A stretch of DNA of 64,000 nucleotides from Monocercomonoides exilis. Its lineage: Eukaryota; Preaxostyla; Oxymonadida; Polymastigidae. The stretch lies in the NCBI GenBank assembly GCA_001643675.2, contig LSRY02000042.1:129001-193000 (forward strand), in the 5' to 3' direction. The notes under the pieces are model-generated. The model was not told the DNA's origin. It did no database searches and saw only the letters and a program-made list of their open reading frames with translations. Both the position numbers and the translations under genes were made by a program. Shown here piece by piece: positions 53,440 to 64,000 of this stretch. Each line of letters begins with the position of its first letter. The stretch's first letter is position 1.

Positions 53440-54650
53440 AATGATGAGATTGAGAAGAAAGAAGAGGAAGAAGAGGAGAGAGAGAGAGAAGAATTTTATG
53501 AAGAATTATTATTATTATTCTTATCTGAAGATGAAGAAGAGGATGAAGAGGAAGAAGAAGGAGAAGAAGGAGAAGAAATTTGATGAAATTGGATATGATT
53601 TCTTAATTTGATCAAGCAATGTATATTTAAACTGATTGTTGATATTTGAAGATTATTATCCATTGGCATTTCCAAAAGATTAATTCAAACAGAAAAAAAC
53701 AGAAGAAGAAGAATATCAGTTGTGAGGGTAGTGCATGTGTATGATGGACCTTCATTATTCACGACAACTGCAAAGGCTGAAAAACACGACAAGAAATGTT
53801 TTCATTGAAGATGACAATGCTGCAGATGATGTATTTTGATAGTTTCAGATGAGAAATGAATGAAAAGGAAGGAATTTCTTCTGATGGCTGCGCTGATTCC
53901 AGAAATAAAAAGAAGAAATGTTGAAAAAAAGGCTGAAAGTGATGTTCTTTCATTATTTGCTAGCCATTGAATTATGATTTGACAGTCATTGAAGTCCAAG
54001 GAAGAATTTCTGGTCTGTTCAGCGAAGATAGTTTTGAAACAAAAGAATTCTTGGATAATAAATCAGAATACCTTTCAGTCTCTCTTCATTTTAATAGAAT
54101 AAAAATTAAGCTCTATGATTTATCACTTCTGGTTTTCTTGTTTATTGAAGAAAAGTTTTATTGGTTTGTGTGTTCTATGAATGTGGCTCAAAGCACAGCT
54201 GTCTTTGTTGTATTTCTAATCCAGTCATCATCTGATCGAAAGAAAATGGCTTTCAGTTGTTAAGGGCGTTTGATAAACACCGAATTCAAAAAAAAATTTG
54301 TCATCAGTTACTGTTGCTGTTCCTCCATTTTTGAGTCCTTGCATCTTGTGAGTTGTAGATTGCCTTGTCGTAATTATTAAATTGCTCATTCGCTGAAAAC
54401 GACTTTTTCTCGTCCTTATGCAACTTGCCTTATTTTTGTTTCGAATCTTCAATACTTTTTTTGTTTTTCATCTTTCAGTTCTATCTTCTTCAATAATCCC
54501 TTGAATCATCTTGAATAAAAATTGAAATAGGAAAAAAATGAGATAAAAAACTGAATCCATCATGCACACAAGCATAAATCGTTTCTGCCCATTGACTTCA
54601 TCTTCTTCAGGAAAGAAAATCGAATATCAATTCCTTCTTTTATAATTGAG
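53440..54650. other. No recognisable gene
   Basis: A GA-rich patch at 53455-53580, then AT-rich DNA with short frames only. Confidence 0.45.
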
Positions 54651-54658
54651 AACCTAAG

Positions 54659-56080
54659 TTAATTGGGAGATGATGAGACCATCATCAGCACAGCTCTTGT
54701 GATCGTCCTTTGCTTTTCCTCTGTCTCCTTCCTTATTTGGGCCCTTGTTCTGATTATGAAATCTTCTCCGTGTGCTGGCGTATCTCCTTTCCCTTCAGTG
54801 GGCTCTTCAACTCTAGTGGGCTTCATTGGCTGCTCTTCATTTCTTCTTTGTTCTGAATTCTCTCGTTGACAAATGGAGCTATTAGCGTGTGGTTTTGTTG
54901 TTTTCTCATTTCCGCCTCTCTTCTTTGCTTCGGATCTTCTGCACATGGCTGTGCTGTTTGCATCCTCTCTGTTCGCTCTATCTTCTTGATCGTTTGTTGC
55001 AGAGGCAATGACGCGGGCCATTGATGACGCTAGGTTTGATCGAAAATAATGTTTGACCAACGTGTTTGTTCGTGGTGACAATCGTGCAAACCTTCCCACT
55101 TGTTCTGGGGGAATTCCTGCCATCGTCAGTGCTGAAAGGCTTGCTGCTTTGATCGAGTATGGTGTGAATCTCTTGGGCACTCCTGCAACATATATTGCTT
55201 CTTTTGCGAGCTTCCGAATTCCTTCTGCAGCTAACGGGTGAAAGTTCTCTGCGTTTAGAAGCAATTTGTCTGTGTGACTGTTTTTCTCTTGGACTCTTTT
55301 CCACAATTCCTGGATTGCTGATGCCGGACAAATCAAACTCGGTTCTGGTAAGAACGGAACAGCAATCTCCGTGCGTGTGTTTGAGGTCTTCAACTTTGTG
55401 TCCAGATACACGCCTTCCTCCTCGAACCTGCTTTCCAACATATTGATCCTCTCAAGCTCCGTGAATCTACAAGCGGAAAACAACATCGTTAGAACAATCA
55501 CTTTCCTCGTGAGCTGTCTAAAGCTTAACCCTTCATTTGTTCCCAGTCCAGAAAAGAAATTAAGCACTATTCGAGGATTCCAAATGTCTCCTGTCTTCTT
55601 CTTTCTTGACTTGTCCGTCCTTCGGAACGATCTAAAAAGGGGACGAATAATCGGGATGTCTCCAAGGAAGGAAGAGAATACAATATTGGAGTAAGGCGAT
55701 ACTGCTGCCCTTGTCAACTGGAGGCAAGTTAACTTCATGCCACCGTTCCCAAGCGATAGAAACACATTTGCACAACATGCGGCCCACTCCTGAATAGAAT
55801 CCGGAATTTTTCCATATTCACACTCTTTCCATTGTTTTCCAAAATGAGCAAATCCATACAGATATCCTCGCCATGTGCTCCTCGAAATGTCTGCTCGGCA
55901 CTCTTCTGATAACGAGAAAGGGATTGATTTTTGTTCCATTGCATTCTTCCACCATTGTTTTCCATCGCGTAAGGTGCATTCAGCCAGATTATCCTCAATC
56001 GACCTGGTGGAAAATTCACGCCTGCTATAAGCATTGATGGACCTTTCCACAGAACCTCCTTTTGATTTTTCCAAGTCCAT
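54659..56080 (-). CDS. Tyrosine recombinase of the DIRS-like element
   Basis: A 473-codon frame, shifted by one relative to the RT frame. N-terminal SAM-like region (STWRGYLYGFAHFGKQW), then the catalytic part: ACRFTELERI (Arg I), TPYSIKAASLSALTMAGIP (the His-x-x-Arg box appears as YSIK), FARLSPRTNTLVKHYF (nucleophile Tyr). A charged tail follows. TAA at 54659; under the Gln code the frame runs 25 codons more to a TGA. It contains no in-frame TAR or TGA before that, so this part is better preserved than the RT. YSIK in place of HxxR is an oddity but I recall similar boxes in other protist recombinases. It would join element DNA into the genome. Confidence 0.8.
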   Translation of the reverse strand: MDLEKSKGGSVERSINAYSRREFSTRSIEDNLAECTLRDGKQWWKNAMEQKSIPFSLSEECRADISRSTWRGYLYGFAHFGKQWKECEYGKIPDSIQEWAACCANVFLSLGNGGMKLTCLQLTRAAVSPYSNIVFSSFLGDIPIIRPLFRSFRRTDKSRKKKTGDIWNPRIVLNFFSGLGTNEGLSFRQLTRKVIVLTMLFSACRFTELERINMLESRFEEEGVYLDTKLKTSNTRTEIAVPFLPEPSLICPASAIQELWKRVQEKNSHTDKLLLNAENFHPLAAEGIRKLAKEAIYVAGVPKRFTPYSIKAASLSALTMAGIPPEQVGRFARLSPRTNTLVKHYFRSNLASSMARVIASATNDQEDRANREDANSTAMCRRSEAKKRGGNEKTTKPHANSSICQRENSEQRRNEEQPMKPTRVEEPTEGKGDTPAHGEDFIIRTRAQIRKETEEKQRTITRAVLMMVSSSPN

Positions 56081-56084
56081 TCAA

Positions 56085-57744
56085 TATGGTGAACGGACCT
56101 TAACAAGCTTTCCATATTCTATCCCTACCAATTCGGCAGGAGTTATATCACTTGTGCTCTCTCCTGTCGTGCTTTCTGGATTGTCGGAATCACAAGAGGG
56201 ATCGGTGGATGAGCTAACACGACTTCGTTCTTCCAGGGGAACATCAGTCCGTCTTCTGCGAGCTGACTTCCCACTCCGCACCATCTTCCCACTTTGCGAT
56301 TGAGTTGCGCTGCAAACGCGTCCAGCGTTGGAGCAATGTTGAGTTTCGTCATTATCTTTTCACATTCTTCGTCCTGCACTTCGTAGTCTCCTGCTCTCTC
56401 CAGTCGTGATAACGCATCTGCTCTTGTGTTCAGTACACCTGGAACATGTGACGCTCTCAACTCTATGCCTAGATCTTGTTTGAGTCTCCATAATTTCCTC
56501 AGCACTGGTTGAAGCCTCTTCCTTGCATTCCATCTGTTTATGTTGAACACCACGGATGTATTGTCCGATCTTTGGTGAAGAAAGTCAACGTGATGTTACT
56601 GAAGGATTGGTGAGAAGAAACTCAGAGAAAGAAATACTGCCATTAGTTCTCTGAAATTGGACGATTGCTTCCTCATTCGGTTGGGGAACGGATTGTGTGC
56701 ATCGAGTAGCTGGTTGTACAAGAGAAGAGATGCTCCCCAAGCCGTCTCCGATGCATCCGTTGAAAGAATTGCATCCGGGGAAAATACTGGGATAAGCCTG
56801 CGTCTTGGGTGTGCTCTCAACTTCGATATCCATTGCCGAATCTGCTGCAGGATTGAAGCATTCAACCTCAATTTGCCTTTCCATCCTCTTTCCTTTATTC
56901 CTATCTGTAGCATACGATGCATGGAGTGAAGCCATAGAGAAGCGTCTGGCTGAACAAACCGAACAGCGTTGAGTTTTCCAATAAAAGAAGCCAGATCTTT
57001 CACTTTCACGATTCTTGCTTTCATGCAATCTTTTTCCCATCTGCGACACAAGCGAGTCAGGGCTTCTCTTCTGTCTCTTGCAAGCCAAACTTTCATCTTC
57101 GACGAGTCCCACTCGAAGCCAAGGAAAGAAAATCTTCCTCTTGGTTTCAACTGGCTTTTCTCCTGGTTAACCAATAGACCTAATTCCTCCAGAAACCTGA
57201 TAATCTCTTTGGCTACCTGTGCAAAGTATTTCTTGTTCTCGTGCAATATAATGAAATCGCCCAAATATGCGATCTCACGAACATCCCATCATTGCCTTAT
57301 TTCTGAATTCATCTTCATCATCGCCTGCGTGAAAATTATTGGAGCATCCACAAAACCAAACGGCATTCATTTTAATGCGTGGTCTTTTCCAGAAAATATG
57401 AAAACCAAACATGGTCTTAGGTCTTTGGACACCGGAAGCAGAAAGTAGGCCTGTTGCAAATCCATTGAAACTGCATAATCTTTTCTTCTCAGCACACGCT
57501 CTACTGTCTTTTCGTTGTCGCATTTGAAGTGTGTCTTTATCAAAGCCGCGTTCAATCTCCTGCAATCCAGTATCTGCCTCCATGTTCCCGATTTCTTTCT
57601 GATCAAAAACACGTTGTTCCTGTGCCTCACCTTCTCTGACCTTATCTCCTCCACAATTCCTGTCTCTATCTGTTCCTTTTGAAGATCTGCGAACGCCTTT
57701 CTTTGATCTTCGTTTGAGTGCACGGCTCCATCTCTGAACGGCAT
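56085..57744 (-). pseudogene. DIRS-like reverse transcriptase-RNase H
   Basis: RT motifs in order: VFLIRKKSGTWRQILDCRRL, AVSMDLQQAYFLLPV (catalytic Asp), MPFGFVDAPIIFTQAM, and AYLGDFII, where the usual YxDD has become YLGD, so catalysis should be lost. NQEKSQLKP and FLGFEWDSSKM follow. RNase H shows ILSTDASETAWGASLL, FRELMAVFLSL and RSDNTSVVF. In one frame lie TGA at 57367 and 57289, and TAA at 56596 and 56143 plus TAG at 56125 and 56119. The last TAG gives NWQGQ, where relatives have a conserved Gln. The TGAs lie at positions where Arg or another residue is expected. A dead copy. Confidence 0.8.
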
Positions 57745-57789
57745 ATCCCTTAGCTTTCTTCTTCTGTGTTTTATTTTTCATATCGCCTG

Positions 57790-58254
57790 CACTCCCTTTC
57801 TGATCAACTTGGAATCACTTATTTTTTCCCAAGCTTCTATGAATCACTCTTTTTTTCGTCTAAATGGGACGAAATATGATAAATCATAATTTTTATGCCC
57901 TTGTTTTTTTTATCTTCAAAAAATTAAATTTCATTGTGGGAAATAGTTTTTGCTATTCTTGTGATAAAAAAATTCTTCATCTTAAATATATTAATGATAA
58001 TTATGTTTGATTTTTTTATTCTTCCATATAAAAAACAAATAATTCTCAAAACAAACTTCAACATTCCGATAAGTTCATAAACGTAAATAATTATAGAACT
58101 TTGGTATTCAAAAAAGGTGAAAATGATCAAGAAAAATGTGAAAAAATTTTGAAACGTTTCCACAATTGTAACTAATTCATTCAATTTCAAAAAAATATAA
58201 CTGCTTTTTGAAAAAAGGATGTCAAAATAAAAAACAGATTTATTATAACTTCAT
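57790..58254. other. AT-rich DNA without a recognisable gene
   Basis: No supported frame; separates the retroelement from the tandem GC-rich units. Confidence 0.5.
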
Positions 58255-58471
58255 CCTGGGGGTCATAATTCCGGGAACACCAACCCCAAATATTCATTTA
58301 ACATTATGTGAAACCGACTAGACTTTTGCAAGCTAAGCAAAAAAATAACAATAAAGTTTGATAAACTGTATTATCATTTTTTCCTGGGAGTCTGCGTTTC
58401 GGGAACCCCAACCCCTTAATGTTTAATGAATATTTTTTTTGGAACCGACTAGACTGCAAAGAGCTAAGCAA
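58255..58471. repeat. Tandem pair of ~85-bp GC-rich units
   Basis: Units at 58255-58340 and 58383-58471, 128 bp apart. Both contain CCTGGG(G/A)GT, CGGGAAC(A/C)CCAACCCC, ACCGACTAGACT and GCTAAGCAA, joined by variable A/T. Conserved blocks with variable spacers suggest a structured RNA or a protein-binding site. Similar motifs lie 3' of USP-DDE gene 1. Confidence 0.7.
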
Positions 58472-58665
58472 TGAAGTCAAGAAAATCAAAAAAAAAAAAA
58501 AGAAGGAAGGAAAGAGAGAAAATAATAACAACAAAAATCATAAAATGCAAAAGAACTTAAAATCTTTGAAATAAAAAAATAGTCAAGAAATTGAAAATGA
58601 ATCAACAATTGTGGAAACAGGTTAAAAACAATAATCACAATATTCCATCTAATTTGAACAACAAA

Positions 58666-61600
58666 ATACTCAATCGAGATTAAAAATGTTTACGTTTGTT
58701 TGAGTGATTATCCATTTCTGAATTGGAAGATTTTTTTTTATTTGATTTTAATATTTCATTTGTTTCAATAATCATCAAATCCTCATCGACATTTGAAGAA
58801 TTCCTTCGCGTGTGGTGAATAATATGTGAATCATTTTTGCAACATGCTTTTCCGGTCTCTTTTCTCTTTTCAAATTGAATGCTTTGATTTGGGCTTGAAC
58901 AATCGTTTAATGCAGCTTTCTTTGGAAGTGAAAAGGCTGCTGATTTTTCTATTGAAATTCTTTGATTAATTCGAGACAGTGTTCTATCTTTGATGGGTGT
59001 GCTGTTTGAATGATCTGCATTTATTCCTGAAAACTTCTTTCTTTTTCCTACTATTCTTTCTTTTCCACTTTTGCAATCACTGACGATTTTCCATTTGTCT
59101 TCCAACATTTGCGAATGAGATGCTGTGATAATATGACCGTTTTGTCTTTTGAAAGACAAATATATCATCATTGATGGAATTTTCAGCCAACTCCAAGTTT
59201 TTTTTGTTGACGGAGTGTATCTGAAGCAAAAATCAATAAATATAAACCTTCAACGTTATAAAATGAAAAAAAGTGAAACACACAAATGAAACTGTCTATT
59301 AATTTTCTCGTTAATGGTGCTTTGAATCGAAGAATCAAAAATTTGTTTCAAAAAGGCACAAAATGATGAAGCATTTCTTCCAGTTTCCAAGCATGTTGCA
59401 GATAATTTGGAAGAAACTGATCCAAACTCTCCATCGCATTCCGATTTACCGTGCTGCTCCGTGAAATAATTTACAAATATCGATGAAAATTGTTGTTGAT
59501 TTTGACTGTCACTTAGAAAATTACTTAAAAAATATTTATTCCTGAAGTGAGGACCAGAGTCTGAAAAAACTGTCAGAGTTGATTGAAGTGGGTGTGATTC
59601 TGATATATGTTTTTCGATAACAACGTTCAAGCATTCAATGGCGTATCTGAAATCATGAGTTAAACAGTCCGAAATGAAGTGATGACATGTTTTGTGAAGT
59701 GAATCATTTTGTTTTGTGTATGAAATAATGCACAGGTCTGACACTTATTTTTTTGTGTAAAAATCTTTACTGACTTCTCTTCTTGAAAGCGGAAGCTGCC
59801 AATTCTCTTTGAAGTCTAGCAGCAAAAGAAGATCTCCTATTTTCAGTTTGCTCTTTGAGTCAGCAAATGATTGTTTTTGGCATTCTGCCCATTTTTTATG
59901 TTCGGAAATAGATTGCAGCTCTTCTATTTCCTGATCACTGAGTTGCCTATTTTGTGATATTTTCTGCAAATATCTTGCTCTTTCGCAAATGGAGCACAAG
60001 TCAGTTCTGTTTCTGAGTTTTGAAATGATCCCTTGTGTTTTCTTGCAGAAATATGAGTAGGACATATTTGTTCCTGTTTTTTGAACCAATTCATTGTGAA
60101 GTTGTTTTTTTGTTTTGTAAGTTGTTCTGTTTCCTGCTCCACAAAACAAAGAATCGTTAATATTGTTTTCATGTTCATAGTTTGAGTTAATGGAATCATT
60201 GCTGAAATGATCAAAAGAAGAATCGAGATAACCAAATTGTCTTTGAGTTTCAATTTGAATAAATGAACTTTTTCCATAACATAGAAAACTTGTTTTCCAT
60301 CCGTTTGAGCACAATACTTCATATTTGCTTTTCACTTCAAGATCATCAACCACCTCCACATTTTCATCATTGCATATTTTCCAACGGCAATTGTATTCGT
60401 TGCTGTTTTCGATTTGATTAATATCTGATAATGTGATACAGATGTAATGATGGATTGTTGGATTGAACAAAATTATGGAAAGAAGATTGTATTTCTCTTT
60501 CTGAGTTGAATATTGATCAGTGGATTGAATGTTTTTTGTAACTTCAATCATCCATAATGATCTGTTCAATTCAACGGCTTTATCATTTTGTTCATTTGTT
60601 GAAATAAAAATATTCTCACATCGAAATAACAAGAAATCTGAGTTGTTTGCATATTGAGTTTGCTGAATCACTCCACCCATCGATCTACATAACGGACAGA
60701 TCAATTCTTCGTTCTTTCTTTGAGATTGAAGGATTTGAAACTCGTTTAATGACTGTTCAATTGAATGACCTTGCAGAACGATTATATCAACTTTTTGTGG
60801 CATTTCAAAAGATGCATATCCACACATTTCGCAAATGATATTATCTGTTGAATGACAACCCAGATTGTTCATGGCTGCAAGAGATTGCTTACGTATTATT
60901 TTCAGTAACCATTCTATTGCATCATCAAATTCGTGCTCCTCCATTTTTGAAATATCATTTTCATTGTTCCATTTTTCGTAGAACTCTTCGTTCCAGAAAG
61001 ATTCAACATTCTCCTGTTGATCATTGATTGATTTGCAAATATTGATAATTGTTGAAGAAAGAATATCTTTCGTTTCTTTCTGAAATTCCCACGAATGGAA
61101 TTTATTCATTGATGCAAACATTTGGATAGCTGCAGCTAAGTAACAGCTGTTTCCTAAATTTTTCAAGCCAACTGATTTTGATGGAGAACAAAGATTCAAT
61201 TCATGTGTCTTCTGAACATTGACAATAAATTGTGGAACGTGTGAAACAGATGCCTGAATTGATTTATCGAAATTTTGAATGTTTTCGTTGGAATATTCAT
61301 TTTGTTGTGCATCAACACCTGAAGAAAAACGATTTTCGCTCAAAATGCCCCAGCCATTATCATTATCAAGATCTTTTTTTTTGAAAAATTAAAAACAAAA
61401 TAAATAACCGAAAATAAAAAAATATAGACCTTCTGAGTCATGGAGACTTTTTCTCACTTTGTTTTTTCTTTTTTGGAGCTCTGAGGATTCATCTGTGTTT
61501 TCTAACAAAAACCTATTCACTTTTTCAAGTGATTCATTGTCGAGATAACACCTTTTTCAGCATCTTCTATCTTCATGATCACTCTCCTCATCCAAATAAT

Positions 61601-62258
61601 GAAGGAGTGATCCATATTTCGCGTAATTGAATTGTCCCTGTGAAATATCAAAATTGTAATCTCTCAATTAAGAAAAAGAACAGTAGGTGCTCAGATTTTT
61701 GAGTAATTTGACTTGCATTTTATTCTGAAGCTTTGGAAATAATGAACTCAAAGGATTCATCACTCCATCAAGTTGATCTGAAAAATTGCACATGAACACA
61801 ATAAAAAGAGTTAAATGGGTAATTATTTTTGAAAAGTCGCAAATGTTGATTTTTCAAATAAATCAAAAATTTCATATCTTGATCAAATTTCGGTTCCCGC
61901 TTATGCAACTTCACCAAAGTGGAGGATATAACTTGACAATGCTATTTCACACATTCCTGTGAAGTTACATGAGCGGGAACCGAAATTTGATCAAGATATG
62001 AATTTTTTGATTTATATGAAAATTAAACATTTGCGACTTTTCAAAAATAATTACCCAAATGTTAAGATTTCAATTATTTTTTGAAATGTTCCACACACCA
62101 TTTGATTTTTTATATAACGAGTTTTTGATTTCCTTCATTTTTCGAAATGAAAAAAAGAAATACTCAAATAACTCGAAAGTGAAATCTCCAGAAATTGAGG
62201 AGGCATATTCCCACAGCTTTCTGGACCACTTGCTCAGAGTGTATTGTTTTGGTTGCAT
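58666..62258 (-). pseudogene. USP deubiquitinase-DDE integrase fusion protein, copy 2
   Basis: Exon 1 is 62258-62099 (MQPKQYTLSKWSRKLWEYAS), homologous to exon 1 of copy 1. Intron 1 (321 nt) holds a MITE. Exon 2 starts at 61777 (QLDGVMNPLSSLFPKLQNK) and exon 3 spans 61637-61430 (NYAKYGSLLHYLDEESDHED); the splice between them is unclear. Exon 4 is 61372-59284 and exon 5 starts at 59220; introns before these are 57 and 63 nt. Domains: Cys box GLKNLGNSCYLAAAIQMFA, zinc-type CEMC and CPLC, a His-box region IHHYICITLSD with WKICND (the Gly of GHY is His), NRTDLCSIC, then DDE-like THDFRYAIECL, SDSGPHFRNKY and QHGKSECDGEFG. A TAA at 59745 aligns with a CAA Gln in copy 1. A TGA in exon 3 (about 61551) is the only clear lesion. 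The better-preserved copy. Confidence 0.8.
61817..62056. mobile_element. MITE, family B, in intron 1 of USP-DDE gene 2
   Basis: A 240-bp palindromic unit: the left end GGGTAATTATTTTTGAAAAG mirrors the right end, with homology over about 90 bp (ATCAAATTTCGGTTCCCGCT arms). AAAT flanks both sides as a likely 4-bp duplication. Non-coding. Absent from the equivalent 104-nt intron of copy 1. Confidence 0.85.
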
Positions 62259-62896
62259 CTGTATGTTTTCAGTCTTTGATGTTGAAAATATCTTTCACAG
62301 AAAGATCGATCCCTTTATAAGCTTTGCGAATGACATTCAATTGAAATAAGAAAAGAAAAAACAAACACTTTGAATCTCATTCGAAACAACTGATTCAAGA
62401 AGAACCAGTTAATGCTTCACATTTTTAAATTTTAAAATTGATTAAACTCATTCAAAAGTCTCAAATGTTCAATTCGTTCAAGAATTCACATGTTCATATT
62501 TTCTATTTTTTTGTTCAAATCTGGTTGACTGCTCAAATATTCCCATCTTCTCTCGTTTGCTGCATTCCTCCGTTTGCTCCTGGTTCTTTTTCTGTTCAAC
62601 GTTGAGATTCTCGTCTTTCACATCCTAAACGCGTTTCATTTTCTCATTGATAACATCTCCATCGAATGTAATTACAACAATCTTCAGCACAGCAATCCTC
62701 TTGATCAGATCTTTTTTCGGATGCTGTTTTCATTTTGCTCTTTTTTTGCATTTCTTGTGGAATCTCTCTTTCTGGATCACTTCTCTTTTTCGTTTTGGTA
62801 TTATTTAATTTCTTTCTCGATTTTGATTAATTTATTTTCTTCATATTCCAAAACTTCATCGTTTTCTTTTTCTTTTCTTCTTTTGTGTTATCTCTT
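62259..62896. other. No recognisable gene
   Basis: AT-rich spacer; the T-rich plus-strand frame at 62574-62954 is the complement of the charged gene that follows and is not called. Confidence 0.5.
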
Positions 62897-63175
62897 TCAG
62901 TCTTATCTGCATTATTATTATGGAATCTCTTTCTTCTTCTTTGACTTCAATTAATATTGATTTTCATTTAAGTTATTTATTGATTATTCGTATTTATAAT
63001 AATTGTCTGTTTCTTTTTTATGATCTTTCTCTTCTTCTTGAAGAAATCTTTTTTTTCTTCTCTTTTTCTGTCCATCAGAATTATCGTTGCTTTTGCTAAT
63101 ATCATTTTCACAAACAACTTCAATTCTTTTCTCAATGTGAAGCTCTTCTTCTTGTTCTTCTTCTTTTAGTTTGGC
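62897..63175 (-). CDS. Lys/Glu-rich protein, C-terminal part, with six in-frame TAA
   Basis: The minus strand reads KLKEEEQEEELHIEKRIEVV, ISKSNDNSDGQKKRRKKRF, DHKKETDNYYKYE. It then passes TAA (62984), SINNLNENQY, TAA (62951), LKSKKKKEIP, three consecutive TAA (62918, 62915, 62912), CR, TAA (62903), D, and stops at TGA (62897). The charged composition is unchanged across the TAAs, so reading them as Gln gives a coherent C-terminus ending in a Gln run. Upstream the frame meets a TGA near a Cys-rich stretch (YCRN), so the 5' part is uncertain. No family recognised; probably a nuclear protein. Confidence 0.5.
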
Positions 63176-63410
63176 TTTTGTTTCCTGTTGATGTTTGCAA
63201 AAGATTCGTCAATTTCTGCAGTATTTCAGATCTCTTCATCTTCACAACTTTTGCAACTTGTGACTGTATTTTCTTTTGCATTTGTTAAAGCATTTTCTTT
63301 CCTTCTTTTCTTCTTCCAATATTCTTTGTGATGATGTCAACTGAACACTTCAACTTCTTCATTTTCTTCACTGGAGCAGTACGTTAATTCCACACTCGAT
63401 TCATACAGAC

Positions 63411-63683
63411 ATGATTAGCAAAGAGAAGAAAATAGAAGAAGATAATAAGTCATCATCAACATCTGTGCCTGCAATTGACCCTTCGGATGTGTCAGTGGTG
63501 GAGGAGTCATGCACGTCGGCAGCAGCGATAAACAACATAGAAAGACGGCTGCGGATTGTTGTATCTGAACCATCTGAAACGTATGAAAATCACAAATATT
63601 CGTAACTGAGAATGCAACAGACTCTGCGAGGATATGTTGTGGCGAGGCGGGCCGTGCTGTTTGGGGATAACGTGCGAACCTGA
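63411..63683 (+). CDS. Short unrecognised protein
   Basis: From ATG at 63411 (MISKEKKIEEDNKSSSTSVP) the frame reads SDVSVVEESCTSAAAINNIE, RRLRIVVSEPSETYENH, a TAA at 63603 read as Gln, and LRMQQTLRGYVVARRAVLF, ending at a TGA at 63681. The segment after the TAA is basic and helical and would be lost under the standard code. Divergent from the Lys/Glu-rich gene 0.24 kb upstream. No domain recognised; the end could also be a lesion, because other frames continue to the window edge. Confidence 0.4.
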
Positions 63684-64000
63684 GATGTGGAGCTTTCGGA
63701 GATGCTTTTTGTTCCACAGTGGTGCAGCTTCCTTCTCTTGTAGCGTCTGTGGGCACGAAGTCGGTGAGCAAGCCGATCTTTGCAGATGTGAACATGAATT
63801 CGTGACCGTGGGTACACAAACTGTTTGAACCGTCGATGCTGCCAAAGGAGATATCACGGCTTGTGTCGCAATCTCCGAAGTCGAGGTGCATGGTGGTGAA
63901 GCAGAACGATAAAGTGATGGGATGACGGGTCACATCATGTGAAGAATGGAAAAGCTGAAGAACATGGAGGAAGATCTGAAGAGGAAGAAGGTGAATGCGG

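Larger units (their letters stand above)
54659..57744 (-). mobile_element. DIRS-like retroelement (RT, RNase H, tyrosine recombinase)
   Basis: Gene order on the minus strand is reverse transcriptase, RNase H, then tyrosine recombinase, which defines DIRS-type elements that integrate with a recombinase instead of an integrase. Terminal repeats were not identified; borders are those of the genes. Confidence 0.8.

Overview
This window looks like nuclear DNA of an AT-rich protist, most likely an oxymonad flagellate (Preaxostyla, e.g. Streblomastix strix or a relative). Four observations support this. Genes are sparse and carry short GT-AG introns (49-104 nt in the transposon genes). A beta-helix surface protein of the type I associate with oxymonads is present. 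Long A/T microsatellites are abundant. Above all, dozens of in-frame TAA/TAG codons sit where glutamine fits while the reading frame stays open, and several genes end cleanly on TGA. UAR=Gln with UGA as the stop is the code described for Streblomastix; the assignment to that lineage is inference. All gene calls below read TAA/TAG as Gln.

Layout. 1-5.15 kb: an IS5/Harbinger-like DDE transposase gene split by a 4.03-kb element with ~460-bp terminal inverted repeats, an ATAT target duplication, and gene fragments as cargo. 5.3-9.3 kb: a MITE and the 3' half of a DDX21-like RNA helicase. 9.8-11.4 kb: a complete pogo-like transposon. 12.3-14.8 kb: serine-rich and acidic protein genes. 15.6-18 kb: an AAAT array, MITEs and a Merlin-like transposase relic. 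19.4-24.3 kb: a Helitron RepHel gene split by one TGA. 24.3-28.6 kb: gene-free AT-rich DNA with a second copy of the first MITE. 28.6-31.2 kb: decayed or unrecognised coding DNA. 33-34.5 kb: simple repeats. 35.3-40.1 kb and 58.7-62.3 kb: two paralogous multi-exon genes that fuse a USP-type deubiquitinase to a DDE-like integrase. 40.8-46.2 kb: a beta-helix surface-protein gene whose tail is interrupted by a second complete pogo-like transposon. 47.5-50.2 kb: a serine-rich gene with a 620-bp hexamer tract. 54.7-57.8 kb: a DIRS-like tyrosine-recombinase retroelement. 62.9-63.7 kb: two short genes.

The window is mostly a nested transposon landscape. Most element genes carry a few TGA nonsense codons, a few carry frameshifts, and none looks fully intact. 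The most novel content is the USP-DDE fusion element, for which I know no described family, and the long-TIR element carrying gene fragments. The nested insertions also provide an internal proof: removing the long-TIR element or the second pogo-like element with one target-site copy restores an open frame that reads through TAA codons. No rRNA, tRNA or CRISPR was found. Coordinates of splice sites and element ends were read by eye.
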